Origin: Muribaculaceae bacterium
GTDB lineage: Bacteria > Bacteroidota > Bacteroidia > Bacteroidales > Muribaculaceae
Length of the DNA: 64,000 nucleotides
Direction: 5' to 3'
NCBI GenBank assembly: GCA_016290325.1
Contig: JAEETL010000006.1
Span: forward strand, 1-64,000
The notes under the pieces are model-generated. The model worked only from the letters and a program-made list of their open reading frames with translations. It did no database searches and was not told the origin of the DNA. Both the position numbers and the translations under genes were made by a program. Shown piece by piece: positions 35,463 to 44,466 of the stretch (positions are counted from its first letter, which is position 1; every line of letters starts with the position of its first letter).

Positions 35463-38400
35463 CTATAAGAAATAGGCTAAGACAGCATTGATGTCGGTGA
35501 TCATTACCTCGCCATCACCATTCACGTCAGCACGGCCCTCATAGATATCAGGGGCTCCCAGAATAACGTTGATAATGCAATTCACATCACTGATGTTTAC
35601 TTCGCCATCACCATTCACGTCACCATCGAGTATACCATCTTTCCAAGTGAAATAACCAGGATTGTCTGGAGCATCATCTATATGTGCATAGGCGGCATCC
35701 ACATGGTCCTCATCATAAACTGTCCCCTGGCCACCGACAAGTTTTTCACAGCCAGCAAACATTTCACGGGATTCAGTCACGGCATCTGTACTCCAGCCAT
35801 TGCCGGCATATATGGTTTCCAAATGATCGCAGCCCTTAAACATGGTTTTCATGCTCCGCACATTTGAGGTATTGAAACGACTCAGGTCAAGGGATGACAA
35901 AGAACCGCAGCCTGTAAACATTCCTGCCATGTCAGTCACATTAGCGGTATTGAAGCTGCTCAGGTCAAGTGACGACAATGAACCGCAGTCTGTAAACATG
36001 CTTGCCATGTTTGTCACATTCGTGGTGTTGAAACGTCTCAAGTTTAGTGATGCCAAAGAATCGCAGCCAGCAAACATGCTTCTCATATCTTTCACATTTT
36101 TGGTATTAAAACCACTCAAGTCAATGGATTTCAATGATTTGCAACCATTGAACATAAGAGCCATGTCAGTCACCGAACTGGTATTCAGATTTGTAATTCC
36201 AGAAATGGAAGTAAGCTTGTCCATATAGTAGAACCAACTATGAGTGGAAGCGGGACGGGCGGCAGCAAATGAGGGGTCAAACACTACTTGGGTGACACTC
36301 TCAACATAACCAAACCAACTAGGATTGTTTTCTCCCGTATTCAGCAAATAGGAAATGCCTAAGCGGGAGAAACGCTGGTTATCGTGATAGAACGTTAAGG
36401 TCTTTTGATCAGAAGAAAGTTCTGCATAGGCAGCAGTAGGAGCAGGGGATTCATTGGTGGAGAAATAACCAGGATTGCTTGATCCTCCGTCGATGTGGGC
36501 GTAGTAAGCATCCACATGAGTAGAGTCATAAGCCGTTCCCCTCTCGCCCATGAGTTTGAGGCAATTTTTGAACATATTTTCTGATCTATTAGCGTTTGCC
36601 GTGTTCCATCCCTTGCTCACATAAATGCGCTCTAAATCCTCGCAATCGATAAACATTTGTGTCATATCAGTCACACGGGCAGTGTTAAATCCACGCAAGT
36701 CAAGGCTAGTCAAACTGCTGCATTGGGCAAACATACATTTTAAGGAATTATTCTTTGACGTGTCGAAGCCGAACAAGTCAATGGATGCCAAAGATTTGCA
36801 GCCCTGGAACATGAGAGCCATGTCAGTCACATTAGCGGTATTGAAGCCGCTCAAGTCAATGGAAGTCAAATATTTGCAGCCATCGAACATACCTGTCATG
36901 TCTTTCACATTCCCAGTGCTGAAGCCACTCAGGTTAAGGGAAACCAAAGTATCGCAGCCCTGGAACATGTACTCCATTTCGGTAACTCCAGAGGTGTTGA
37001 AGTGGCTCAAGTCAAGAGAAGTCAAGGATTTGCAGCCTTGGAACATCCAACCCATGTATTTCACATTAGTTGTGTTGAGGCTTTGTAGGCCAATGGAAGT
37101 CAAAGATCCGCAGTCAGCAAACATGCCTGCCATGTCTGTCACTTGGCCCGTATTAAAGCTGCTCAAGTTAATATACCTCAAAGAATCGCAGCCGGCGAAC
37201 ATGCGCGCCATGTTTGTCACATTAGAGGTATTGAAACTGCTCAAGTCAATAGACCTCAAAGAATCGCAGTCATAGAACATGGTCCACATATTTGTCACGC
37301 TATCGGTGTTGAAGTGACTCAAGTCAATGGTCTTCAAAGAATTGCAGCCAGCAAACATTCTTCTCATATCTTTCACCGAGCTGGTGTTTAAATTGGCAAT
37401 TCCAATAATTGAATCAAGCTTATTCATTCCGCGGAACCAACTATAAGTGGTTGTGGGACGGGCAGCGACAAATGTGGAGTCAAACGCCACCTGAGTAACA
37501 CGATTAGCGACACTAGACCAACCAGGATTGTTTATTCCAGTATTCAACACATAGGGAGTGCCCGGCAGGGAGGAAGTGAGGCGCTGGTCATCATGGCGGA
37601 ATGTCAATGTTGTCTGATCGGTGGAAAGCAATGCATAGGCCTCCCTCTTTCTACTCAGGTAGCCAGGATTGGCAATACCACCGTCTAGATGGGCATAGGC
37701 AACATCCACATGGTTCTCATCATAAACTGTACCTTGCTCACCAACAAGATTGACGCAGCCGTAAAACATCTCGGCTGAATTGATCACTGAATCGGTTGAC
37801 CAGTCATCGCCGGCATAGATTGTTTTCAGATTATTACAGCCCCAGAACATTTGTCCCATGTTTGTCACATTCGTGGTGTTGAACGTTCTCAGGTCAAGAT
37901 ATGTCAAGGATTGGCAGTGAGAGAACATGCTCGACATATCCGTCACATTCTGGGTATTGAAGCTACTCAGATCAAGCGATGTTAAGGATTGGCAGTGAAA
38001 GAACATGCCCGACATATCCGTCACATTCTGGGTGTTGAAACTACTCAAGTTAATGGAATCCAATGAACTGCAGTAAGCAAACATGGCATTCATAAGTGTC
38101 ACATTAGAGGTGGTAAAACTTCTCAAGTCAAGAGATGTCAAGGATTGGCACTTTTGAAACATGCCGCTCATATCCGTCACATTCGAGGTATCGAAGTGAC
38201 TCAGGTCAAGGGATGTCAAGGATCTGCAGTTCAGGAACACACATCTCATGTATGTTACATTAGAGGTATTGAAATCACTTAAATTAATGGATCTCAATGA
38301 AATGCAGTCAGCGAACATGAATCCAATCTTCTCCACCCGCGAAGTGTTGAAGCCACTCAGGTCAAGAGAATCCAATGAACTGCAGCCATAGAACATGCCT

Positions 38401-38921
38401 TCCATGTCAATCACCTTAGCAGCGTTGAAGCTACTCAAATCAAGGAATTTCAACCGTGCGCATTGCTGGAACATGCTCATCATGTCGGTCACACTAGACG
38501 TGTTAAAGCCGCTCACATCAACGGAATCCAGTGACATACAACCCTGAAACATCCTCCTCATGTCGGTCACCGAGTCGGTTTTTAAATATTCGATTCCAGA
38601 AATGGTGTCCAGCTTAGCCATCTCGTAAAACCAACTGCGAGTGGAAGTGGGACGGGCATCGACAAATGTGGTGTCAAATACCACCTTGGTAATGCCGCCT
38701 CGGTTCTCATACCAATCGGGAACACTATCCGTCAAAATCAACGAATAGGAAGTGCCCGGGCGGGAACTGCGCTGGTCATCGTAGAAGAACGTCAGTGTGC
38801 TGTCGGCCTCGGTAAAAACCGAGTAGGCTTCTTGAGCCGAGGCGGCAAATGTTGTAAGCGTCAGCAACAGCAACATCAGGCATCGGCCCATGGATATTTT
38901 GAAATTTATTGGTCGCTTCAT
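35463..38921 (-). CDS. Giant BspA/DUF285 repeat surface protein with C-terminal dockerin
   Basis: 1152 aa from the ATG at 38921. After the signal peptide come three long blocks of 24-residue repeats of the form MxxMFxxCxSLTSLDLSxFNTxNVTD (DUF285, BspA-type leucine-rich). Each block opens with an AYxxLSxDxxTLTFxxDDQR segment and, after the first two, closes with GxxGTxYDExHVDxxYAHxDGGxxNPGYxS. The last 70 residues are a dockerin pair (GDVNGDGEVNISDVNCIINVIL and ADVNGDGEVMITDINAVLAYFL). BspA proteins bind host or bacterial surfaces. The repeats are nearly identical at DNA level, so copy number may change by recombination and assembly errors are possible here. Confidence 0.9.
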   Translation of the reverse strand: MKRPINFKISMGRCLMLLLLTLTTFAASAQEAYSVFTEADSTLTFFYDDQRSSRPGTSYSLILTDSVPDWYENRGGITKVVFDTTFVDARPTSTRSWFYEMAKLDTISGIEYLKTDSVTDMRRMFQGCMSLDSVDVSGFNTSSVTDMMSMFQQCARLKFLDLSSFNAAKVIDMEGMFYGCSSLDSLDLSGFNTSRVEKIGFMFADCISLRSINLSDFNTSNVTYMRCVFLNCRSLTSLDLSHFDTSNVTDMSGMFQKCQSLTSLDLRSFTTSNVTLMNAMFAYCSSLDSINLSSFNTQNVTDMSGMFFHCQSLTSLDLSSFNTQNVTDMSSMFSHCQSLTYLDLRTFNTTNVTNMGQMFWGCNNLKTIYAGDDWSTDSVINSAEMFYGCVNLVGEQGTVYDENHVDVAYAHLDGGIANPGYLSRKREAYALLSTDQTTLTFRHDDQRLTSSLPGTPYVLNTGINNPGWSSVANRVTQVAFDSTFVAARPTTTYSWFRGMNKLDSIIGIANLNTSSVKDMRRMFAGCNSLKTIDLSHFNTDSVTNMWTMFYDCDSLRSIDLSSFNTSNVTNMARMFAGCDSLRYINLSSFNTGQVTDMAGMFADCGSLTSIGLQSLNTTNVKYMGWMFQGCKSLTSLDLSHFNTSGVTEMEYMFQGCDTLVSLNLSGFSTGNVKDMTGMFDGCKYLTSIDLSGFNTANVTDMALMFQGCKSLASIDLFGFDTSKNNSLKCMFAQCSSLTSLDLRGFNTARVTDMTQMFIDCEDLERIYVSKGWNTANANRSENMFKNCLKLMGERGTAYDSTHVDAYYAHIDGGSSNPGYFSTNESPAPTAAYAELSSDQKTLTFYHDNQRFSRLGISYLLNTGENNPSWFGYVESVTQVVFDPSFAAARPASTHSWFYYMDKLTSISGITNLNTSSVTDMALMFNGCKSLKSIDLSGFNTKNVKDMRSMFAGCDSLASLNLRRFNTTNVTNMASMFTDCGSLSSLDLSSFNTANVTDMAGMFTGCGSLSSLDLSRFNTSNVRSMKTMFKGCDHLETIYAGNGWSTDAVTESREMFAGCEKLVGGQGTVYDEDHVDAAYAHIDDAPDNPGYFTWKDGILDGDVNGDGEVNISDVNCIINVILGAPDIYEGRADVNGDGEVMITDINAVLAYFL

Positions 38922-38962
38922 TGTCAAATGTTTATGGCTGGTTAAATATTCGATTCAAACTG

Positions 38963-38994
38963 CAAAGATAGTGATTTTCCCTCAAGAAGACCAA
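38963..38994 (-). promoter_or_regulatory. Promoter of the BspA-like gene
   Basis: Minus-strand TATCTTTG (38963-38970) with TTG at 38992-38994 (21-nt spacer). Confidence 0.7.
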
Positions 38995-39233
38995 AACCAC
39001 ACTTGTATTTAAGCAAAAACTAACAACTGAATCATCTGAATTATCTGAGGGTTTCTATATTCAGTCATTTACTGACACAAACGCAAATGCCCACAGAAAA
39101 TTCAGAAATTTCAGTTGTTAATATAACCAGGACGCGGATGCCTCTAAAAAACGTAGTTTTTGTTGTTTAACGTTGTTCAAGTAGTATGAAAAACGGACGA
39201 GTCAAGGTTAACGTTCGGTTTGCTCAAATAAAT

Positions 39234-39264
39234 TTGGCATTGTGTTCGCCTTGCACTACCTTTG
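39234..39264 (+). promoter_or_regulatory. Promoter of the CGCAxxGCC gene
   Basis: TTG 39234-39236, 20-nt spacer, TACCTTTG 39257-39264. It fixes the start of the next gene at 39298, because an upstream in-frame ATG at 39262 lies inside the promoter. Confidence 0.75.
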
Positions 39265-39297
39265 CAACAGATTTTACACATTATATATAACACGACA

Positions 39298-39699
39298 ATG
39301 GAACAGAACGAGATGTTGAGCGGGATGCCGCGACGCGAGCGCGCAGTGATGTATAAACGCGACCACAACTGCTGTCAGGCGGTGCTGTTGGCCTTCGTTC
39401 CTGAGCTGGATTTGCCCCAGGAGAAACTACTGGCCATGGGGGCATGTTTTGGCAGCGGAATGGGCTGCATGGAGGAGACATGCGGCGCCCTGTGCGGCGC
39501 CCAAATAGCGCAGGGTTTGCTAAAATTTGACAACCGCCGGATGAACCCTCAAGCCAGTCAGTTGAGGGCTGATTTTGAGCAGCGGTGCGGCGCCACCAAG
39601 TGCAAGGACCTGAAGGGCGTGGGTAGCGACCGTGGGGTGTTGTGCTCTTGTGAGGACTGTGTGCGTCATGCCGTCGAGGCTCTGGAATATCTTCTCTAA
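39298..39699 (+). CDS. C_GCAxxG_C_C family protein
   Basis: 133 aa. Cysteine pattern NCCQAVLLAF, MGACFGSGMGCMEETCGALCGA, CGATKCKDL and GVLCSCEDCVRHAVE, the signature of the C_GCAxxG_C_C family (PF09719). These small cytoplasmic proteins carry many conserved Cys and are suspected redox or metal proteins; a function has not been shown. Single gene upstream of the mre operon. Confidence 0.88.
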   Translation: MEQNEMLSGMPRRERAVMYKRDHNCCQAVLLAFVPELDLPQEKLLAMGACFGSGMGCMEETCGALCGAQIAQGLLKFDNRRMNPQASQLRADFEQRCGATKCKDLKGVGSDRGVLCSCEDCVRHAVEALEYLL

Positions 39700-39807
39700 G
39701 GGCTCCATGAACCCCGACATTCCCGAGCGCTCCTAACCGTCCTACCAAGAGCGATATTTTTTATTTTTTAATTATGTAAATATAGCGGTTGTTTTGCAAG
39801 ATTTCAC

Positions 39808-39815
39808 TAATTTTG
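39808..39815 (+). promoter_or_regulatory. -7 element of the mre operon
   Basis: TAATTTTG, 66 nt upstream of mreB. No TTG at the best distance. Confidence 0.5.
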
Positions 39816-39881
39816 CAGTCCATTTAACGGGTGTTTTTAACAAGAAATATTATAACAATCTATCAAACATAGAGATACATC

Positions 39882-40904
39882 ATGGGATGGTTTTCATTCA
39901 CTCAAGAAATCGCTGTCGATTTAGGAACAGCCAACACCATTATCATCCATAACGACCGCATCGTCATCGACGAGCCGTCGGTAGTCGCACTTGACTCCAA
40001 GACCAACAAGCCCATCGCCGTGGGTGAGCGTGCCCGCGAGATGCACGGCAAGGTACACGAGGGCATCCGCACCGTCAGGCCGTTGAGCGACGGTGTGATT
40101 GCCGACTTTAACGCTGCCGAGCACATGATTCGCGGCATGATCAAGAAAGTGAGCGCCAAGAACCACTGGTTCTCGCCCTCGCTGCGCATGGTCGTGTGCG
40201 TTCCCTCGGGCTCAACCGAAGTTGAGATCCGTGCCGTGCGTGACTCGAGTGAGCATGCTGGCGGACGTGACGTCTATATGATTTATGAGCCCATGGCTGC
40301 CGCACTGGGTATCGGCCTTGACGTGCTGGCACCTGAGGGTAACATGATTGTCGACATCGGCGGCGGTACCACCGAGATCGCCGTGATTTCGCTGGGCGGT
40401 ATCGTGAGCAACAAGAGCATCCGCACCGCTGGCGACGACCTCACCGAGGATATCCAGGAGCACATGCGCCGCGCCCATAACGTTCGCGTGGGTGAGCGCA
40501 CTGCCGAAGCCATCAAGATCAACGTGGGTTCGGCCTTGACCGACCTAGGTCCCGACGCCCCCGAGGACTTCATCATCCATGGCCCCAACCAGGTGAACTC
40601 GCTGCCTCTGGAGGTGCCCGTGACCTATCAGGAGGTGTGCCACTGCATCGAGAAATCTATCTCCAAGATTGAGGCCGCCGTGCTGAGCGCTCTGGAGCAG
40701 ACTCCTCCCGAGCTGTATCAGGACATCGTCCACAACGGTATTTTCCTGACCGGTGGCGGCGCATTGCTGCGTGGTCTTGACAAGCGATTGACCGACAAAA
40801 TCGGCATCGAGTTCCATGTTGCCGAGGATCCCCTGCACGCTGTTGCCAAGGGTACCGGCATCGCTCTGAAGAACATCAAGCACTTCAAGTTCCTCATGCG
40901 CTAA
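39882..40904 (+). CDS. mreB: Rod shape-determining protein MreB
   Basis: 340 aa actin-fold ATPase. Phosphate-1 loop VDLGTANT, MIYEPMAAALGIGL (connect), phosphate-2 VDIGGGTTEIAVI, and adenosine motif LTGGGALLRGLDKRL. It forms membrane-bound filaments that guide cell-wall elongation. First gene of the mreB-mreC-mreD-mrdA-rodA operon; a 109-nt gap with CTTTAGG-type repeats separates it from mreC. Confidence 0.98.
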   Translation: MGWFSFTQEIAVDLGTANTIIIHNDRIVIDEPSVVALDSKTNKPIAVGERAREMHGKVHEGIRTVRPLSDGVIADFNAAEHMIRGMIKKVSAKNHWFSPSLRMVVCVPSGSTEVEIRAVRDSSEHAGGRDVYMIYEPMAAALGIGLDVLAPEGNMIVDIGGGTTEIAVISLGGIVSNKSIRTAGDDLTEDIQEHMRRAHNVRVGERTAEAIKINVGSALTDLGPDAPEDFIIHGPNQVNSLPLEVPVTYQEVCHCIEKSISKIEAAVLSALEQTPPELYQDIVHNGIFLTGGGALLRGLDKRLTDKIGIEFHVAEDPLHAVAKGTGIALKNIKHFKFLMR

Positions 40905-40913
40905 CCTTTTGAG

Positions 40914-41003
40914 GCTTTAGGTTTCAGGCATTAGGCTTTAGGTAATTGCCGTTAGGTCATTCCACCTGGAACCCATCACCAAAGCCTAAGGCCTAAAAGC
41001 TAA
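40914..41003. repeat. CTTTAGG/CCTAAAG repeat pair between mreB and mreC
   Basis: GGCTTTAGG occurs twice with degenerate copies, then CCTAAGGCCTAAAAGC in inverse sense, so a hairpin can form in the operon transcript. It is related to the CCTAAAA runs elsewhere. Confidence 0.55.
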
Positions 41004-41013
41004 TAAAGGCACG

Positions 41014-42042
41014 ATGAACAATCTGCTCAACTTTTTCGTCAAACACAGTGCGTGGTTCATTTTCGCAGTCTATGTGATTCTGAGCCTCGTGCTGCTGTTT
41101 AAGGATAACCCTTACCAGCAGAGCGTCTATTTGACCTCGGCCAACTCGGTGAGTGCCGCGGTCTATAAGGCACTCAACAATGTCACGTCCTATTTCCACC
41201 TGCGTGACATCAACGAGAGCCTGCAGGAACGCAACGCTGCGCTGGAGACGGAACTGATTGAGCTGCGCAACCTGATGAACGACATGGCGCTGCAGTCGCC
41301 CGACTCGCTGCGCCAGCCTGCCTTGAAGCAATACAGCTTTGTCATGGCACAGGTCATCAGCAATAGCATCGCCCAGCCTAACAACTACATCACCATCAAC
41401 CGAGGTGGCCTTGATGGGATAAAACCCGAGATGGGCGTCATCGACCAGAACGGCGTGGTGGGCATCGTCAATGTGGTGGGACCTCACGCCTCACGCGTTA
41501 TCTCGTTACTCAATCCCCACATGAGGCTGTCGTGCAAGCTTAAGGGTAGCGGATTTTTCGGATCACTGGTTTGGGACGGCAAGAGTCCCCAGCTGGCTGT
41601 GCTCGAGGAACTGCCCAAGCACATCACGTTCAACAAGGGCGACACCATCGTAACCAGCGGTTACTCGGCGGTGTTCCCCGAGGGCATCATCGTGGGTACA
41701 GTCGAGGGACTGGCACGTGGCATGAGCGACAGCTTTGTGTCACTGCGCATCAGGCTGACGACTAACTTCAGCCAACTGAGTAGCGTGCGCGTCATCACCA
41801 ACAGCATGAAGGAACAGATCGACGCCCTGCGCCGTGCCGAGCAAGGCATCGACACCGCTGCCAACATCGAGACCCGCCCCGAGATCAAGCCCGAAATCGT
41901 TGATGTCCTGCCCGAGGACACCAAACCGGCCAAGCCCGTCAAGCATGACGAGCCAGTCAAAAAGACCCAGCCAGCTTTGCCTGAACAGCCCGTACAACCA
42001 GTTGAACCCGAAAACCAGGGAGGAGGAGAAGACCAGCCATGA
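41014..42042 (+). CDS. mreC: Rod shape-determining protein MreC
   Basis: 342 aa. One N-terminal membrane segment (about 13-30), a coiled coil (about 65-95), the MreC beta domain (about 115-265: VISNSIAQPNNYITINRG, GVIDQNGVVGIV, GDTIVTSGYSAVFPEGIIVGTV), and a Pro/Lys/Glu-rich tail of about 60 residues. It is the periplasmic scaffold that activates PBP2-RodA. Overlaps mreD by 4 nt (ATGA). Confidence 0.95.
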   Translation: MNNLLNFFVKHSAWFIFAVYVILSLVLLFKDNPYQQSVYLTSANSVSAAVYKALNNVTSYFHLRDINESLQERNAALETELIELRNLMNDMALQSPDSLRQPALKQYSFVMAQVISNSIAQPNNYITINRGGLDGIKPEMGVIDQNGVVGIVNVVGPHASRVISLLNPHMRLSCKLKGSGFFGSLVWDGKSPQLAVLEELPKHITFNKGDTIVTSGYSAVFPEGIIVGTVEGLARGMSDSFVSLRIRLTTNFSQLSSVRVITNSMKEQIDALRRAEQGIDTAANIETRPEIKPEIVDVLPEDTKPAKPVKHDEPVKKTQPALPEQPVQPVEPENQGGGEDQP

Positions 42043-42557
42043 CCAAGACCGTGATACAATTCATCGTGCTGTTTTTCGCCCTCATGATCATGCAGCTGGT
42101 GTGCAACAAGATCGTGTTGTTCAACGTGGCCATGCCCATCGTGTTCATCTACCTGATCCTGCGCCTGCCTGTGAACCTTCATGGCGGCTGGGTGCTGACC
42201 ATCGCCTTTTTCACCGGGCTGTTGCTCGACATCTTCACTAACACACCCGGCATGAACGCGCTGGCTTGCACCATACTGGCTGCTGTGCGCCGTCCGGTGT
42301 TCAACCTGTTCGTTTCCCATGAGAACGACATGAACATCCCCATCCCCTCGGTGGACTCAATGGGTGTGAGCGACTATTTCAAGTACATGGCAAGCCTGGT
42401 CACGCTTTACTGCACCCTGATTTTCCTCATCCAGGCCTTCACGCTGCATAACATCGTGCTCACATTGGCACGCATTGTCGCCAGCAGCGCTTTGTCAATC
42501 ATCATCATCTTTGGGTTGGACAGTTTAGTTAGCACTCGCCGTGAGAAAAGATTATAA
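42039..42557 (+). CDS. mreD: Rod shape-determining protein MreD
   Basis: 172 aa with about five membrane segments (IQFIVLFFALMIMQLVCNKI, IVFIYLILRLPVN, WVLTIAFFTGLLLDIFTNTPGMNALACTILA) and the family pattern LLLDIFTNTPGMNALA. Inner-membrane partner of MreC. The 3' end overlaps mrdA by 17 nt. Confidence 0.92.
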   Translation: MTKTVIQFIVLFFALMIMQLVCNKIVLFNVAMPIVFIYLILRLPVNLHGGWVLTIAFFTGLLLDIFTNTPGMNALACTILAAVRRPVFNLFVSHENDMNIPIPSVDSMGVSDYFKYMASLVTLYCTLIFLIQAFTLHNIVLTLARIVASSALSIIIIFGLDSLVSTRREKRL

Positions 42558-44466
42558 CCTCGAGAAACGCAAGTTTGTCATCGGCGGCTTTATCGTGGCG
42601 ATTGTGCTCATCTATATCGTCCGCCTGGTGCAACTGCAGGTGCTTGACAGCTCCTACAAGGCCCACGCCGATAACAACGCCTTCATGGAGAAGGTCATCT
42701 ATCCCTCGCGCGGACTCATCTATGACCGCAACGGCAAACTGGTGGTGTACAACACCCCCGAGTATGACCTGATGATGATTCCTAAGGATGTGACCCCATT
42801 TGACACAGTGGATTTTTGCAACACGCTGCAAATCAGCCGCAGCGAGTTTGACCAGCGCTGGCAGGAGATGAGAAAAGGGCGCAATTACTCGGCATTCACC
42901 CAACAGGTGTTCATGCACCACCTCACGCCCGAGGATTATGGCCGGTTGCAGGAGAAACTGTACCGTTTCCCGGGTTTCTTTGTCGTGCAGCGCATCCTAA
43001 GGCAATACAGCTATCCGGTCGCAGCCAACGTGCTGGGCGACATCCGCGAGGTCAACAACAAAGACATTGAGAACGACGACTACTACCGCCCCGGAGATTA
43101 TACCGGCGACTTGGGTATAGAGAAGAGCTACGAAACCTGGCTGCGAGGCATCAAGGGCAAGGAAATCCTTATCCGTGACGCGACAGGAAAGATCAAGGGA
43201 CGCTATAACGACGGAGCCGATGACGTGTCGCCTGTAGCAGGCAACAACCTAAAACTGAGCATCGACATCGAATTGCAGGCCTACGGCGAGCTGCTCATGC
43301 AGGGTAAGGTGGGCGCTATCGTGTGCATCGAGCCCAAGACGGGCGAGATCCTCGCGCTGGTGTCCAGCCCGAGCTACGACCCGTCGCTGCTCATGGGTAA
43401 GGAGCGCGGCAAGAATTACCGCGACCTGGTAAACAACCGGCTCAAGCCGCTGTATGACAGGTCCTATATGGCGGCCTACCCGCCCGGATCGACATTCAAG
43501 CCCACCCAAGGCCTGATTTTCCTCCAAGAAGGCATCATCAGCACGAGCACACTGTTCCCCTGTCGTCGAGGTTATGTCAATGCGGGATTGCGTGTGGGAT
43601 GCCACGGCCACTACTCGCCCATCTCGCTCAAGCCCGCCCTGCAGACGTCGTGCAACGCCTACTTTTGCTGGGGCTTCAAGTACATGATGGACAAGCGTTC
43701 CAAGTATGGCTCGACGGGCAAAGCCTTTGAGGTGTGGAAAAACCACATGGTGTCGATGGGCTATGGTTACAAGCTGGGCATCGACATGCCGGGCGAAAGC
43801 CGAGGCTTTATCCCCAACACCGCTTTTTATGACAAGATTTATGGCGAAGGTAAATGGGTGGGACAAACCATCATCAGCGACGCCATCGGACAAGGCGAAA
43901 TCCTCGCCACCCCGCTGCAAATCGCTAACCTGAGCGCTACCATCGCCAACAGGGGCTATTACATCACGCCCCACGTGGTCAAGAACATCGAGGGCATTGG
44001 GGTACTCAAGAAAAACATCGAGCGCCACGATACCGACATCGATAAGAAGTATTACAACGACATCGTCGAGGGTATGCGTATGGCTGTGTTGGGTGGCACC
44101 TGTACCCGCGCCAATATTCCGGGACTGGACGTGTGTGGCAAGACGGGAACGGCCCAGAACCCTCATGGCCGCGACCACTCGGTTTTCATGGGTTTTGCTC
44201 CGATGAACGACCCCAAAATCGCGGTGTGTGTCTATGTTGAGAACGCAGGCTTTGGCGCAGCATTCGGCGTGCCCATCGGTGCGCTGATGATCCAGCGGTA
44301 CCTGCGCGGCAACTCCCCCGGCCTGCAAGCCCAGGGACGCGCCATGGCAAGCCGCCATACAATTTCAGTCCCCAAGGTCAAAAAGACCACCAATTCCGGC
44401 ACCCAGGCCGACAAGAATAAGAAACAACCTTCAAAACCCGTGTCAAGCGATGGAAGTAAGGAATGA
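42541..44466 (+). CDS. mrdA: Penicillin-binding protein 2
   Basis: 641 aa class B PBP. Membrane anchor 12-32, dimerisation/pedestal domain, then the transpeptidase: STFK active-site Ser near residue 318 (PPGSTFKPTQG), SCN motif (TSCNAYF), KTGTAQ (CGKTGTAQNP). The start is GTG at 42541, inside mreD; no ATG fits a full-length N-terminus. A Lys/Ser-rich tail of about 50 residues follows the catalytic domain. It crosslinks peptidoglycan during elongation with RodA, whose gene it overlaps by 17 nt. Confidence 0.96.
   Translation: MRKDYNLEKRKFVIGGFIVAIVLIYIVRLVQLQVLDSSYKAHADNNAFMEKVIYPSRGLIYDRNGKLVVYNTPEYDLMMIPKDVTPFDTVDFCNTLQISRSEFDQRWQEMRKGRNYSAFTQQVFMHHLTPEDYGRLQEKLYRFPGFFVVQRILRQYSYPVAANVLGDIREVNNKDIENDDYYRPGDYTGDLGIEKSYETWLRGIKGKEILIRDATGKIKGRYNDGADDVSPVAGNNLKLSIDIELQAYGELLMQGKVGAIVCIEPKTGEILALVSSPSYDPSLLMGKERGKNYRDLVNNRLKPLYDRSYMAAYPPGSTFKPTQGLIFLQEGIISTSTLFPCRRGYVNAGLRVGCHGHYSPISLKPALQTSCNAYFCWGFKYMMDKRSKYGSTGKAFEVWKNHMVSMGYGYKLGIDMPGESRGFIPNTAFYDKIYGEGKWVGQTIISDAIGQGEILATPLQIANLSATIANRGYYITPHVVKNIEGIGVLKKNIERHDTDIDKKYYNDIVEGMRMAVLGGTCTRANIPGLDVCGKTGTAQNPHGRDHSVFMGFAPMNDPKIAVCVYVENAGFGAAFGVPIGALMIQRYLRGNSPGLQAQGRAMASRHTISVPKVKKTTNSGTQADKNKKQPSKPVSSDGSKE

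Larger units (their letters stand above)
38922..39297. other. Divergent intergenic region
   Basis: 376 bp between the BspA gene and the CGCAxxGCC gene. It holds one promoter on each strand and one GCGGATGCC repeat (39134-39142). No gene seen. Confidence 0.6.

Noticed and set aside
35800-38600. Regular short repeats as a CRISPR array
   Set aside because: They are in-frame 24-codon DUF285 protein repeats without unique spacers; no cas genes.
39262-39297. Upstream ATG (39262) for the CGCAxxGCC gene
   Set aside because: It overlaps the -7 promoter element, upstream of the transcription start.
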